Positions 22,794 through 34,477 of a DNA stretch of 64,000 nucleotides are shown one piece after another. The notes beneath the pieces are model-generated. The model ran no database searches, was not told the origin of the DNA, and saw only the letters and a list, made by a program, of their open reading frames with translations. The translations under genes were made by a program, and so were the position numbers. The stretch is taken from positions 5,518,001-5,582,000 of the forward strand of contig JAITYX010000041.1 in assembly GCA_021018815.1 (NCBI GenBank), read 5' to 3'. This DNA is from Talinum fruticosum. Its lineage: Eukaryota; Streptophyta; Magnoliopsida; Caryophyllales; Talinaceae. The first letter of the stretch is position 1. Each line of letters opens with the position of its first letter.

Positions 22794-23640
22794 ATGGCTA
22801 CAGGATTGGAGTGGGAACTGAACAATCTAAAATTGACTATGGAGAAGGAGGAGGTCCTAGATTTTGAAGACCCAACGGCGGATGAACTAGATGCTCAAAT
22901 TGCCGTTTGCTTGGTGCGTAAGCTATTAACTGATAACTACTTCAATGGAGATGCTTTTATGAGTACAATGAAGAACGTGTAGAGACCTCAAAAAGGAGTA
23001 GTGATCAAAGAACTGGGCAATAAACTATTCGCCTTTTCATTCTTTACCCATGCTGACAAAGAGACTGTTATGAACGAGGGGTCGTGGGCATTTGACGTAA
23101 ACCTGCTTCTCCTAAAACAGATGTTTGGAGACAAACTACCAACGGTAATGGATTTTTCAATGGTCATGTTCTAGATTAAAGAGTGTGACTTACCCATGAA
23201 AAAAACCTTTGCCTTTGCGGAACATCTAGGTTTGAAACTAGGTGTCTTTATTGATGCTGATGAAGAAGATATATTGATAAGCTCGAAGTACCTCCAAATC
23301 AGGTTTGATATTGATGTCAAGAAACCCCTTCGAAGAGGAGTCAAATTGATGGTTGATGGCAAGCCTAAGTGGATTGAACTGTGATAAGTAAAACTCTCGG
23401 ACTTTTGTTATGCATGCGGCCTGATAGGACATGTCTATAGGGGATGTCATCTTTATGACGAGGACGTCCCAAAATCGGAGCTACAATATAACCCCAAAAT
23501 CAAGGCCTCGCCAGTTAAAAGAAAAAAGAAAGACGAAGATGAGTGGAAGAAGAAGCGAAGGAAGTTACTAAAGATTAGGGGCGGAGCCTCTACTACTAGA
23601 GTGAGAAAACAATTGAGTCTAGAGGGGTGCTCAAGAGCAG
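22794..23640 (+). pseudogene. LINE ORF1 (nucleic-acid-binding protein), stops in frame
   Basis: Plant L1 ORF1 proteins bind the element's RNA and often contain a DUF4283-like N-terminal domain and a CCHC zinc knuckle. From ATG 22794 one frame runs through 22794-22979, 22983-23170 (LFAFSFFTHADKETVMNEGSW, typical of the N-terminal domain), 23176-23381 and onward, interrupted by TAG at 22980, TAG at 23172 and TGA-TAA at about 23382-23387. The knuckle CYACGLIGHVYRGC follows in the same frame at about 23408-23449. A lysine/arginine-rich tail comes after it (KRKKKDEDEWKKKRRK). Few or no indels and four stops indicate decay by point mutation. Confidence 0.8.
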
Positions 23641-24045
23641 AAGGAGAAGGGGACTAGGGCAGGACGAAGTGTAGAAGCTACTGGTATGCTAATCGATGGT
23701 CAAATGGGAGAAAGGAAGATCGGACTGGTTGACGACACGAACGGATAGAATGTTATAGGCTGTGGAGGCGAAACCGGACTCGCAAAGAGTAATGAGTCTT
23801 TTAAGCCTTAACTACTAAGGGCTTGGCAAACCCTAGGCAGGTAAAGACCTCCGCAACTTCTTGCGGAGAGTTAAGCCATCGTTGCTTCTCATTTCGGAAA
23901 CCAAACTTAACATGAAAGAAATGGAGACTTTAACAAAGAGGGTTTTATCGTCTAGAGGATACAAGTTGAGCGGCTTGTATGTGGATGCCCATGGACGTTC
24001 TAGGGAGCTAGCTTTGTTATGGGCAAAAAAGGTTAAAGTGCACAT

Positions 24046-24046
<1 letters not shown>

Positions 24047-24079
<33 letters not shown>
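24047..24079 (+). repeat. (CT)n expansion inside LINE endonuclease
   Basis: The second copy reads GCTCTCTGTCTCGTTCAATC at 30894-30913; here the same place holds about 17 CT units. This is a microsatellite born inside a coding sequence. Confidence 0.9.
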
Positions 24080-24082
<3 letters not shown>

Positions 24083-24829
24083 CAATCATATTGATGTGCC
24101 GGTGGTGTATCTTGGTGATGAACAGGTTTGATGATTGACAGGGTTGTATAGATGGCCCGAAACCCATAACAAACATAGAACAAACACAAAACTTGAAGTT
24201 TAATCGCAGACTTGAAGTCGTGTTCCTTTCTGTCGTGGCTAGTTGGGGAAGACTTCAACAAGATTTTTCTAAATTTGGAGAAAAGGGCACCCCCTCTAAG
24301 AGTCAAGGGATTCCGGACTTGTTTTCTTCTATCGTGGCGAACCGTGGTTTGTTGGACCTGGGGTTTGAGGGTCACCGGTTTACGTGGTGGAACGGATGTG
24401 GGGTTACGAAATCTTTAGAGGAAAGACTTGACCATTTTTGCGCGGATGTGGAATGTTTAGGACTTTTCCCATCCTTCTAGGTTGAAGATTTAAATGAAAA
24501 AATCTCGACCATCTACCGTTGCTTCGAAACTATACAAAGTGCACCGGGAAGATAGACAAAAGTGTCGCCAAAAAGATTTGAAGTGATGTGGGCTAAAGAT
24601 GACCATTGTGAAAATATTATCAAGGAGGTCCGGGATAGCGGGGAAGCGGGGATATTGTGAATAAGTGCATTTATAAAACAGACAAGTGCTCGAACTCACT
24701 ACTGAAGTGGAACAGGGAGGAGTTTGGACAAATCCGGACTAACATCAAGTATATCCAATAGCAACTTAGTCAAGCCCATGATGTTGCATCAAGAAAATCC
24801 TTATTAGAGGAGCTGCAAATAGGGATGAC

Positions 24830-25195
24830 AATGGGTCGGGTCCAGCTAGACCCGGACCCACTTAACTTTTTGGACTTGGACCTAGACTTGACGAGTGCAG
24901 TGAAGTCTAGACCTAGACCCGGACTCGGTGGGTTTACGGGTCTGCGGGTCTTAAACAGGTCTCACAATGAGCTCAAAGTGGCATTACAATTTTACAAATA
25001 GAAATCATTTATTTAGTTGAATGTGGGTGCGGAACAAGGCAATTCCGGAAAAAATAAACCAATATTAGTGCAGCCTCATAATCTATAGTAACTCTCCACC
25101 AAAAACCGAAAGAAAGGAGAGGACGACGAGTAAAACTTCATAGATGTCTTCTAACTAATTAGCGCAACCCTTCGACTACCTTACTCTTACACAAG
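24830..25195 (+). mobile_element. possible hAT-type MITE remnant inside the LINE
   Basis: TAGGGATGACAATGGGTCGG at 24830 is a typical 5' end of plant hAT MITEs, and GACCCGGAC words follow. It interrupts the LINE between the endonuclease and the WWQWSRV segment. GCTGCAAA just before and CCTGCAAA at 25196-25203 could be the 8-bp duplication, but I see no matching 3' terminal repeat. The same insert is in the second LINE copy at 31641, so it predates the tandem duplication. Confidence 0.45.
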
Positions 25196-27955
25196 CCTGC
25201 AAAAATGAAGAAGATGTGAAGAGGTTACGTGGTGGCAATGGTCTAGAGTAGACTTCTTGAAACATGGGGATAGTAATACTTCATGGTTTCATATACAGGC
25301 GTGTATGAGGAAATCCAAAAATACCATTGACAAATTGAAGGGGACGAGAGGGTGACTGGGTTTCTAATCCAAGAGGCATAGAGGAATTAATAGTACAATT
25401 CTTTGACAATCTCTTTACCTTAGCGTATCCAACAGAGCTTGATAATGTCTCGGATTGCATGCCACACAAGGTGGCCGAGATGAATAACACACTTGAGAAA
25501 CAATTCACAATAGATGAGGTGTACGAAGCACTCAAGCAAATGCACCCAGGGAAAGCTCCGAGTCTAGATGGTATGAATCCTTATTTCTATCAAAAGTTTT
25601 GGTTTATTGTGGGGAGTGATGTATCTAGATCCATGTTAGCTATCATAAATGGGTCCTTGATTCCCGAAGGGCTGAACCATACCCATATGGTTTTCATCCC
25701 TAAAAAGCATAACGTGACTGAGGTGGGGGATTTTAGACCTATAAGTTTATGTAACGTAATGTACAATCTTATTACTAAGGTCATAGCTACTAGGCTCAAA
25801 GCGGTCCTACCGAAAATTATCCGCCCCAAGCAAAGTGCATTTACCCCTAGGCATTTGATTATTAATAATGTGTTAATAGCATATGAGGTGTTCCATTCTA
25901 TGCATTGTCATGCTGGAGCCAATGGCTCTATGGCAATTAAACTCGATATGGCTAAGGCCTATGACTGAGTCGAATGGATTTTTCTTTGTCGAATCATGCT
26001 TAAATTGGGCTTTAGGGACAGTTGGTGAATCTGATAATGAAGTGTGTGGAGTCGGCCTCTTTCTCTTTTATTGTGAATGATGAAGTTTGTGGAAATGTAA
26101 AATCGTCTAGGGGATTCAGTAGGGGGATCCTCTATCACCTTATCTGTTCCTCTTCTGCGCTAAAGGCTTGTCTTATCTTTTGTCTAATGCTATTATGGAG
26201 GGTTGAATTTCAGGGCACCAAGTATGTCTAGGGGTGCTAATCATATCCCACCTCCTATTTGCAGATGACACCATTATTTTCTCGTAAAGCGAGATGAACA
26301 CCATGTCGTGATTGTAAAGGATCTTCTCTACCAATACAAAAAGGCATCGGGTCAAGTCGTGAATTTCTCTAAAACTAATGTTCGGTTCGGTAAAAGTACT
26401 CATCAGCAGGTGAAAAATAGCACTTGTGATTACCTTGGATATTCGAGAAGTGTTGGCTCATGAGAAATACATAGGTTTCCTAACCAGAGTGGGGAGATAA
26501 AAAGAAGGTTGTTCCTCTGTATTAAAGACCGGATTGTCAACGAGGTACAGGGTTGGATAGGTAAACGAGTTGTCTTGGGCATGAAGGGAAGTGCTAATAA
26601 AAGTAATGGCTCAAGCAATCCCTACGTACTTGATGAGTATTTTCCGTTTATCTAACGACTTTTGTGATCACGTCCAAGAAATCATCAACAAATTTTGTTT
26701 GGGTCATTCATCACTTGATACTCTACTTGGTAAGGAGCGAGTTGTTTAAGAGTAAGGCGATCGGAGGATTGGGATTTAGAGATTTATATACCTTCAATAA
26801 AGGTGTTCTTCTTAGGCGACTTTAGAGGATCACCCACAACAAAGAGGCTCTTGTATGGCGATTGCTGAAAGCGAAATACTTCAGTCACTACAACATTTTG
26901 GAGGCTAAACTAGAGGCACGAGACCGAGCTATACTTGGCGCAATCTATGGGGTGTTCGGTGGGTTATTCAGCAAGGGATGAAATGGTGGGTGGGTGATGG
27001 TTATTCTTTGAATATCTGGATTCACAAATGGCTCCTTAGGCCTAACTATTTCAAGGTTATTACACCATTTAACTCTTCTTATTCATTACTGCGGGTTGTA
27101 GATTTTATAGATAGAGATAAAGGAGAATGAAATGTAGAGATGTTGGAAAAAGTGTTCCTGCCTATTGATGTGGAGGTAGTCAAGAGCATTCCACTAAGCA
27201 TGAATTGGCCTTCGGATAAGTTAGTGTGGCATTTTTCTTCAAATGGTGACCTTTCGGTTAAAGACGGATATAGGTTCATTAAAGACCAAGGGCTTGGGTC
27301 CGAACCAAGGAGTATCGAAGACAGATTGCAGGCCGGCTGGGCAACAATTTAGAGCATGTGTCTTCCCCGGGTAAGGATGTTTGTGTGGAGGTGCTGCGCC
27401 CACCCTTCTCACACCAGCCCGGCTTGGGGCCCGTATCCCTAACTTCTCGATGTGATGTGATATCTACGGAGAGCTAGAAGGAACGGACATCCACTCGTTG
27501 GTGGAATGCCCTTAGCGGAAGCCATCTGGAAGGGCAACAAATTTTATAAAGTCATATATGAAAATAAATTTGTTGATTGTTGGAATATGTTCAACTCGAC
27601 TAGAGCAAGGTTATCTCAAGAGGATTGGGAAGAGTCTCGCCATGGGAAATTCGGAACCGACAAAATTCCGTCCTGTTTGGGAAGGGGACTGGGCAGGTGG
27701 CCATGGCTAGCCGGAGAGCTATTGATCCGGTGCTGTGAGTACCAGCTGTCCAAACCAAAGCTGGAAGTGCAGAGTGATCCTGGGCAAGCAAGTTTGATGC
27801 CACCATTACAAGTTACACAAAAATTAACTTTGATGGTGGCAAAATTAGAGACAGGGGTTTCGGGTGGGGTGTAGTTATTTATGATCATGTCTGGGCCACT
27901 AATGCGATTGGTAGTCCACCAAGGACCGGGTTTTTGGGACCTGAAATGGAGGAAG

Positions 27956-28681
27956 TGTTGAGAAAATACAACAAGCGAATAGTGTAGTCGTAGCTAGGAA
28001 TCGACGAGTACGAGTCGTGTCCTCGAGGAACTCGCTTTTAAGTACTAAAATTCTGCCTAAAAACTCTAATCTAGGTGACACTCGGTTCGACAGAGATTTG
28101 TTTGATAACTGGATTCAGCTAATAACGAAATCAATGCGAGAAATCAATGGATAAAAAGCCTTAGATTTTGATTAATCACACTATTATGCCCGAAATCAAA
28201 ACCAAATACGGCCGTGCGGGTCTTGCACGATAGGCCGTGCGTAACGCCTGAACTTTTTGTCTCCTTTTAGCCCTCCTGCACGGTAGGCCGTGCACGAATT
28301 CAACTTTTTGTAGCTTCTTGCACGGTTTTCAGGGTGTGCATGGGTAGCCGTGCGGCCTTCCTTGACTTTGAACTCTTGGCTCGATGCTTTGCACGATCGT
28401 ACAGCTTCGCACATGCTGCCTCTGCAACCTTACTAAATGAGTTTTAGGGTCTTTTTCTGGCTACTCTTTGGCTCGAACTTTCCTTTTCATCGCTTTTCAT
28501 CAAATTTGCCTCGAATCTCTCTAATTTAAGCCCAAAAACATATAATTAAGATATTTACGTGCTTAGATGGCAATAAAGAGAAAATGAGCATAATCTAACC
28601 CAAAATCAAACAAATGTTATCCAAATCATCACGAAATTGGGTGAAATAATGCCTAAAAAGTGATAAATGTGAGGTTTAACA
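27956..28681 (+). mobile_element. probable solo LTR, 726 bp, inside LINE RNase H (copy 1 only)
   Basis: It begins TGTTGAGAAAATACAACAAG and ends GAGGTTTAACA (TG...CA). It interrupts the RNase H coding region exactly where the second copy (about 36216) reads through, so it inserted after the tandem duplication. Flanking 5-mers are GGAAG and AGAAA, a weak duplication. It contains repeated GCCGTGC/GCACGG words (28207-28420). No internal domain is present. The family is unknown; gypsy is my guess. Confidence 0.6.
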
Positions 28682-29008
28682 AGAAACTAAGGCATGTAGG
28701 TTTATGGTAGGAGAGGCGAGTCAAATTGGGTATAAAGCATGTGGTTATCGAAGGAGATTGTCTATCACTCATCTCAAAACCGAAGATATTGCAATTCTCT
28801 GTTAGTACTTTGATAGTGTTAGTTTTTCGTGAAATGGGGGTAATGTTTTGGCTCATTCTTTAGCCCACTTCCAACCCTATGATTTGGGGCCCCAAATTTG
28901 GTTGGAGGGAGGTTCGGATTTCATTATGGATCTGGTTCCAATTCATTGTTTGATTAATAAATACCCCCTGTTTTCTATCCGAAAAAAGAAGTAAATAAAT
29001 AAATAAAT

Positions 29009-29862
29009 GATACATAGGTATAAGCTAGCAATATTTACCGTGTCTCGGAATTGAGGGGACGATAGAGGAATGCGGTGGGTGTTTGGCCTAGCTTTTAAAA
29101 GTGTTTTTGTACTCTGAAAACCGAAATGAAGTCAAATACTAATTTTTTTCAAAAATTAAAATTGTTTTTCAAAAGTTATTTTGGAAAAAATCTCCCTAAA
29201 AACACAAACAACAAATAGTTATTTCTACTTTTAATTTTTGTAAAAACTCCCTCAACCACAGGAGTAACCGCCGACAACTTCACTCCCTCTCTCTCTCTCT
29301 CTCTCTCTCTGTGTTGTTTTGTTTTATCTCTCTCCCCTCTCTTTCTCTCTCTCCTCTCTCTCCCTGCATTGTTTCATTTTATCTTTCTCTCATTCCTCTC
29401 TCTCTCCCTTTCTAAAAATCTTGGTCAAACAAATTAATTATTTGAAAAACACTTTTATAAAATTTAGGTCAAACATTTTAATTTTTCTCCAAAAATAATT
29501 TAAAAAATACTTTTAAAAAAGAAAAATATTTTTTTTAAAACTAGGCCAAACATGGTAGTTTCATTAATTTTAATTTCCTTATTTAAAAAAACTAAATGAG
29601 GAGGAGGAAAGGAGAGTTATTTTATTCCCATTTTAGTCCGTTAACCCTATTTTTACTCTCCTCAAAATAAGGAAAACGAAGAAAAAGAAGATTTTTAATA
29701 ATTTTTCCTCCTGCCCTTTATCCCTCATATTTAACATATCGAACAAAAAAATATAATTAAATTAATTTTTCTTCCCAACCTCTCCATTACGTTCACCTCT
29801 CTTTCCCTGCCCTTCCCTTTAAATTCAATCCAAACATATTTAGAGAAACTTTGTTGTTACAA
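29009..29862. other. 3' flank of LINE copy 1, non-coding
   Basis: Non-coding, with CT-rich runs (29286-29420). It contains the Tourist-like MITE 29077-29555. Its counterpart after LINE copy 2 is 36580-40340. Confidence 0.6.
29077..29555. mobile_element. Tourist-like MITE, GGGTGTTTGGCC family, copy A
   Basis: Starts GGGTGTTTGGCCTAG and ends AACTAGGCCAAACATG, an inverted repeat at the ends. The interior is T/A-rich with a CT microsatellite. Related copies are at 36648-40063 (interrupted) and 62621-63177. Confidence 0.7.
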
Positions 29863-30784
29863 TACGGTTCATTTGAACATGAAACAAATTTATTTGTAAT
29901 TTGGACCATCGCTAAACCCCTAGGTTCTCAACTTTTGCATGGAGGTAGGAGTTGTGTTGGGGCTCTATCCTCAGCAATTCGGTTATCTTCCAGCATCCCA
30001 TATTTCCACTGACGGATCAAAAGAAAAAATTTACTTGTGATCTCTCAATAAAAAATAATAAATTCTAAAATTCTATGGGGTCCTATATATCATAATTGTT
30101 TTTGCTCCCCAAATTTCATTTAAAAACTAAGCAATTTTCTTTCTGTTTTTTGATTGGGATCCTAGGATACCATTGTTGAGAATGTGGCTCCGCCGCTGCA
30201 AATTTCTCAGTGAATTGTTGTATTTGTGGGGCAAGAGTAACTAGGATGTCTCGAGGCTAGTGAAAGAGCAACAAGTTTGTGCATGACCTGTGTGAGCCTT
30301 TCAATCTGGTGTTGAAAAACTATTTTTCTTTTGCTGCAGTTTGATTGATAATCTGGTGCTAATTAAATTATGTTTTTATTGGATGCAATTGTGTAGACTG
30401 TATTGAAATTGGTATCCGTGTAAATTTTGTTGAAGTGAGATATTGTCTGATTCTTTAACAAGTATAGTCTATCAGCTAGTAGTGTTGAGTGTGACTTAGA
30501 TTGGTATTGATATTAACTGTAATTTAATGTTTTACTAGTCTTACTAATTATTTACATGTTTCCCTTTAAGGGTTTCAACTTTATTTACATAAATCATTAT
30601 ATGGTTGGGATTGGGACTGGGACGGATCAGTGCCAATTTTGAATTATTAGGTTAAAATAAATTATATTTTGACTAGTTTGTATGATTATATATCATATAT
30701 ATTATGATCGTGAACAATCATGCACTATATTTTAAGGGTATTTATTATTTATAAATTATTTTATTTATTTTTGGACAACTTTAA
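29863..30784 (+). repeat. repeat block B (end of tandem copy S1)
   Basis: It is homologous to 40853-40925 plus 53492-55685 (block C) and, inverted, to 20328-21425 (block A). It holds the unoccupied target of the copia element (GGTTCTCAACTTTTGCATGG, 29923-29942) and lacks both the CACTA mini-element and the MITE seen in block C. It is cut short at the microhomology ACTTTAA (30778-30784). No protein family is recognised, though patches such as CTCCGCCGCTGCAAATTTCT look less AT-rich than the rest and may be an old gene fragment. Confidence 0.75.
30778..30784 (+). other. tandem-duplication junction, 7-bp microhomology
   Basis: ACTTTAA is present at the junction, at the LINE donor position (23927-23933), and at the uninterrupted end of block C (55679-55685). 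The left side of the junction follows block C and the right side follows the LINE. Confidence 0.85.
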
Positions 30785-33700
30785 TGAAGAGGTTTTATAG
30801 TCTATAGGATACAAGTAAAGCGACTTGTGTGTGGATACCCATGGACGTTACGGGGGCTAGCTTTGTTATGGACAAAAAAGGTTAAAGTGGACATGCTCTC
30901 TGTCTCGTTCAATCATATTGATGTCTCGATGGTGTATCTAGGTGATAATAAGATTTGGCGATTCACGGGGTTGTACGGATGGCCTAAAACCCATAACAAA
31001 CAAAAAAACTTGCGGTTTGCTCGCAGATTTGAAGTCACGTTCCTCTCTGTCGTGGCTAGTTGGGGAGACTTCAACGGGATTTTTCTAAATTTTGAGAAAA
31101 GGGGTGGGCTCTTGAAGAGTCAAGGGATTTTGGACCTGTTGTCTTCTACCGTGGCAAACTATGGGTTTACTAGACCCGGGTTTTGAAGGTCACGAATTTA
31201 CATGGTGGAACAGGACGTAGGGGTATGGAATCTTTAGAGGAAAGACTTGACCCTTTTTGTGCGGATACGGAGTGGGTAGGACTTTTCCTATCCTTCCAGG
31301 TCAAACATTTAAATGAAAGCTATTTAACCATCTACCGTTGCTTCGAAACTATGCAAAGTGCACCGAGAAGGTAGAAAAAGCGTCATCGGAAAGATTTGAA
31401 GTGATGTGGGCCGAAGATGACCATCGTGAAAATATTATCGGGGAGGTGCAGGATGGTAGGGGAAGCGGGGATGCTTGTGATCGAGTGCATTGATAAAATA
31501 GACTAGTGCCTGAACTCATTACTGAAGTGGAACCGGGAGGAGTTTGGACATATCCGGACTAACATCAAGTATATCCAGCAGCGAGCTTAGTCAAGCCCAT
31601 GATGTTGCATCAAGAAAACCTTACTAAAGGAGTCTGTAAATAGGGATGAAAATGGGTTGAGTCCAACCGTACGTAGACCCATTTAACTTTTTGGACCTGG
31701 ACCCAAAACTAACCCGGACCCGGCGGGTCTATGAAGTCCGGACCCAAACCCGGACCGAGCGGGTCTACGGGTCCGTGGGTCTTAAACGGGTCTCACAATG
31801 AGCTCAAATTGGCATTATAATTTTACAAATAGAAATCATTCGCTTAATTGAATGTGGAGTGCAGAATGAGGCAATTCCTGGAAAAAAAAAAAAACCAACA
31901 TTGTCGTGACCTCATAATCTATAGTAACTCTCCACCATAAAACCGAAAGGAAGGAGAGGACGACGAGGAAAACTTCACGGATGTCTTCTAACTAATTTGC
32001 ACTGACCTTTCGACTACTTTACTCTTACATAAGTCTCGCAAACATGGAGAAGAGGCGAGGAGATTCTATGGTGGCAATGGTCTAGAGTTGACTTCTTGAA
32101 ACATGGGGATAGTAATACTTCATGGTTTCATATGCGGGCGTGTATGAGGAAATCTAGAAATACCATTGATAGATTGAAGGGGACGCGGAGGGTGACTGGG
32201 TTTCTAATCTAAGAGGCATAAAGGAATTAATAGTACAATTCTTTGACAATCTCTTGACCTTAGTGTATCTAACAGAGCTTGATAGTGTCTTGGACTGCGT
32301 ACCACACAAGATTATGGCCGAGATGAATAACACTCTTGAGAAACCATTCACAGTAGACGAGGTGTACGAAGCGCTTAAGAAAATGCACCCGAGGAGAACT
32401 CCCAATCCGCATGATATAAATCCTTTTTTTCTATCAAAATTTTTTGTCTATTATGGGGAGTGACATATCTAGATCCGTGTCGGCTATCCTAAATGGGGCC
32501 TTGATTCGCAAAGGGCTGAATCATACCAATATGGTTCTCATCCCTAAAAAGCATAATGTGACCGAGGTGGGGAATTTTAGACCTATAAGTTTATATAACA
32601 TGATGTACAAGCTTATTATTAAGGTCATAGCTACTAGGCTCAAAGCGGTCCTACCGGAAATTATCTCGCCCGAGCAAAGTGCATTTACCCCTGAGCGTTT
32701 GATTAGTGATAATTTTCTAATAGCATATGAGGTGTTCCATTCTATGCATTGTCAAGTCGAGGCTAATGGCTCTATGGAAATTAAACTCGACATGGCCAAG
32801 GCCTATGACCGAGTCGAATGGATTTTTCTTTGTTAAATCATGCTTGGGCTTTAGGGACAGTTGGGTGAATATGATAATGAAGTGTGTGGAGTCGGCCTCG
32901 TTATCTTTTATTGTGAATGATGAAGTTTGTGGAAATGTAAAACCGTCTAGGGGATTTGGTAAGGGGATCCTCTATCACCTTATCTGTTCCTCTTCTACAC
33001 TAAAGGTTTGTCTTATCTTTTGTCTAACACTCGTTATGGAGGGTCGAATTTTAGGGCACCAAGTATGTCCAGGGGTACCAATCATATCCCACCTCCTGTT
33101 TACATATGACACCGTTATTTTATGTAAAGCATATCAACACCATCCCGTGACTATAAAGGATCTTCTCTACCAATACGAAAAGGCATTGGGTCAAGCCGTG
33201 AATTTCTCCAAAACAAATGTTTAGTTCAGTAAAAGTACTCTTCGACAGGTGAAAAATAGCATTGTGATTACCTTGGATATTCGAGAAGAACTGTTGGCTC
33301 ATGAGAAATACCTGGATCTCCCGACCGAGTGGGGAGATCAAAAGAAGGTCATTCCTTTATATTAAAGACCAGATTGTGAACAGGGTACAGGGTTAGATAG
33401 GTATACGGTTGTCTTGGGCAGGAATGGAAGTGCTAACAAAAGAAGTGGTCGAAGCAATCCCTACGTACTTGATGAGTATTTTCTATTTACCTAAGGACTT
33501 TTGTGATCACGTCCAAGCAATCATCAACAAATTTTGGTTGGGACATACATCACTTGACTCGCAAATTGCACCTACTTGGTAAAGAGCGATTATTTAAGAG
33601 TAACACTACTATAGGAACAACTTTTAACGACGGGTCTTTAAGGACGGTTAAAAGGACAAATCGTCGTGAAAAATGGACTGATGGGATTTTTGTAAATAAG

Positions 33701-34099
33701 CGGTGTGTTTATCACCTATGATGACGAGTTGTTTCAATGAACCATCGTTATATGTTAGGTCTGTGAACATATGACGACGGTTCATAGAGACAACCGTCAT
33801 CATAAATGTCTTTATTACTATGGTTCTTTCATTGAACCGTAGTAAAAAATCTATTATATTTTGACAAAAAATATAAGAGACTTTTTACTACGGTTCAATA
33901 AAAGAATCGTAGTTAAAAGTCCCTTCTTTCCTTATAACCTCCCTTTGCACGCATAAACTCATATCTTATTTTCTCTCTCTTCCTCCAACCTTTCCAACCC
34001 TAAAAGACTCTCCAACCTCTCTAAGACTCTAACCCTTTAATTTCTCGGATCTGGTTTCTCTCTCTTTCTCCAACCTCTCTAACCTTCATCATCTCCACA

Positions 34100-34400
34100 G
34101 CTGGACTCCCATACTCTCAAAAATCTTGAGAAGCTCTAGGTACCTAATGACCCTGTCCTCTCCAAGCTTCATCTTCAACCCGTCAAGGTCGCCACCATCG
34201 GTGCTCGGTTTCTCTTGTTGCTTGTCGCCGACATCATCGACACCGACCTCTCCTCCCCTGTCATGGTCAAGAACCGCCACATCTCCTCCAGCGACGACCG
34301 TGGTGGGAAAATGGGTGATAGATTTCTCCTAGTCGTCCCGGATACAACCACTATTGTCAAGCTCCGACCCAAATATGAGCTCCACATTTTCTTTCCTTCT
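34100..34400 (+). other. coding-like segment captured in the CACTA element
   Basis: This part is much less AT-rich than the rest of the element. In one plus-strand frame it reads without a stop for about 95 codons (34140-34425; for example QPVKVATIGARFLLL and SPVMVKNRHISSSDD). I do not recognise a domain. CACTA elements are known to carry host gene fragments; that this is one is inference. Confidence 0.35.
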
Positions 34401-34411
34401 CTCTCACTCTG

Positions 34412-34475
<64 letters not shown>
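34398..34475 (+). repeat. (CT)n microsatellite
   Basis: Pure and near-pure CT repeats inside the CACTA element. Serine/leucine frames here are artefacts. Confidence 0.95.

Positions 34476-34477
<2 letters not shown>

Larger units (their letters stand above)
23792..28935 (+). pseudogene. LINE ORF2 (endonuclease-reverse transcriptase), copy 1
   Basis: It starts near ATG 23792 (MSLLSLNY, then GLANPR after a stop), matching the usual ORF2 beginning. Endonuclease parts: PSLLLISETKL (about 23872-23904), GEDFN (about 24248-24262), GHRFTWWNG and SLEERLDHFCAD (24371-24450). WWQWSRVDFLKHGDSNTSWF follows (about 25232). Reverse transcriptase: GDFRPISLCNVMYNLITKV and QSAFTPRHLI (25459-25968), KLDMAKAYD with the first catalytic Asp, and LLFADDTIIF (26249-26278) with the FADD catalytic pair intact. 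Zinc-binding region about 27240-27500, RNase H from about 27810 (NFDGGK), continued after the inserted LTR at 28682. Many frameshifts and stops; inactive. Confidence 0.85.
22585..29008 (+). mobile_element. L1-type LINE, copy 1, near full length but degraded
   Basis: GC-richer 5' leader from about 22585, ORF1 from 22794, ORF2 from about 23792, and an A-rich tail (AAATAAATAAATAAATG, 28992-29008). ORF2 domain order is endonuclease, reverse transcriptase, zinc-binding domain, RNase H, as in plant L1 elements. It carries several in-frame stops, a CT-repeat expansion (24047-24079) and a 726-bp LTR insertion (27956-28681). From 23927 onward the element and its 3' flank are repeated as the second tandem copy starting at 30778. 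Confidence 0.85.

Noticed and set aside
24193..24480. Independent small gene at 24.2 kb
   Set aside because: It is the end of the LINE endonuclease domain (SLEERLDHFCAD type text).
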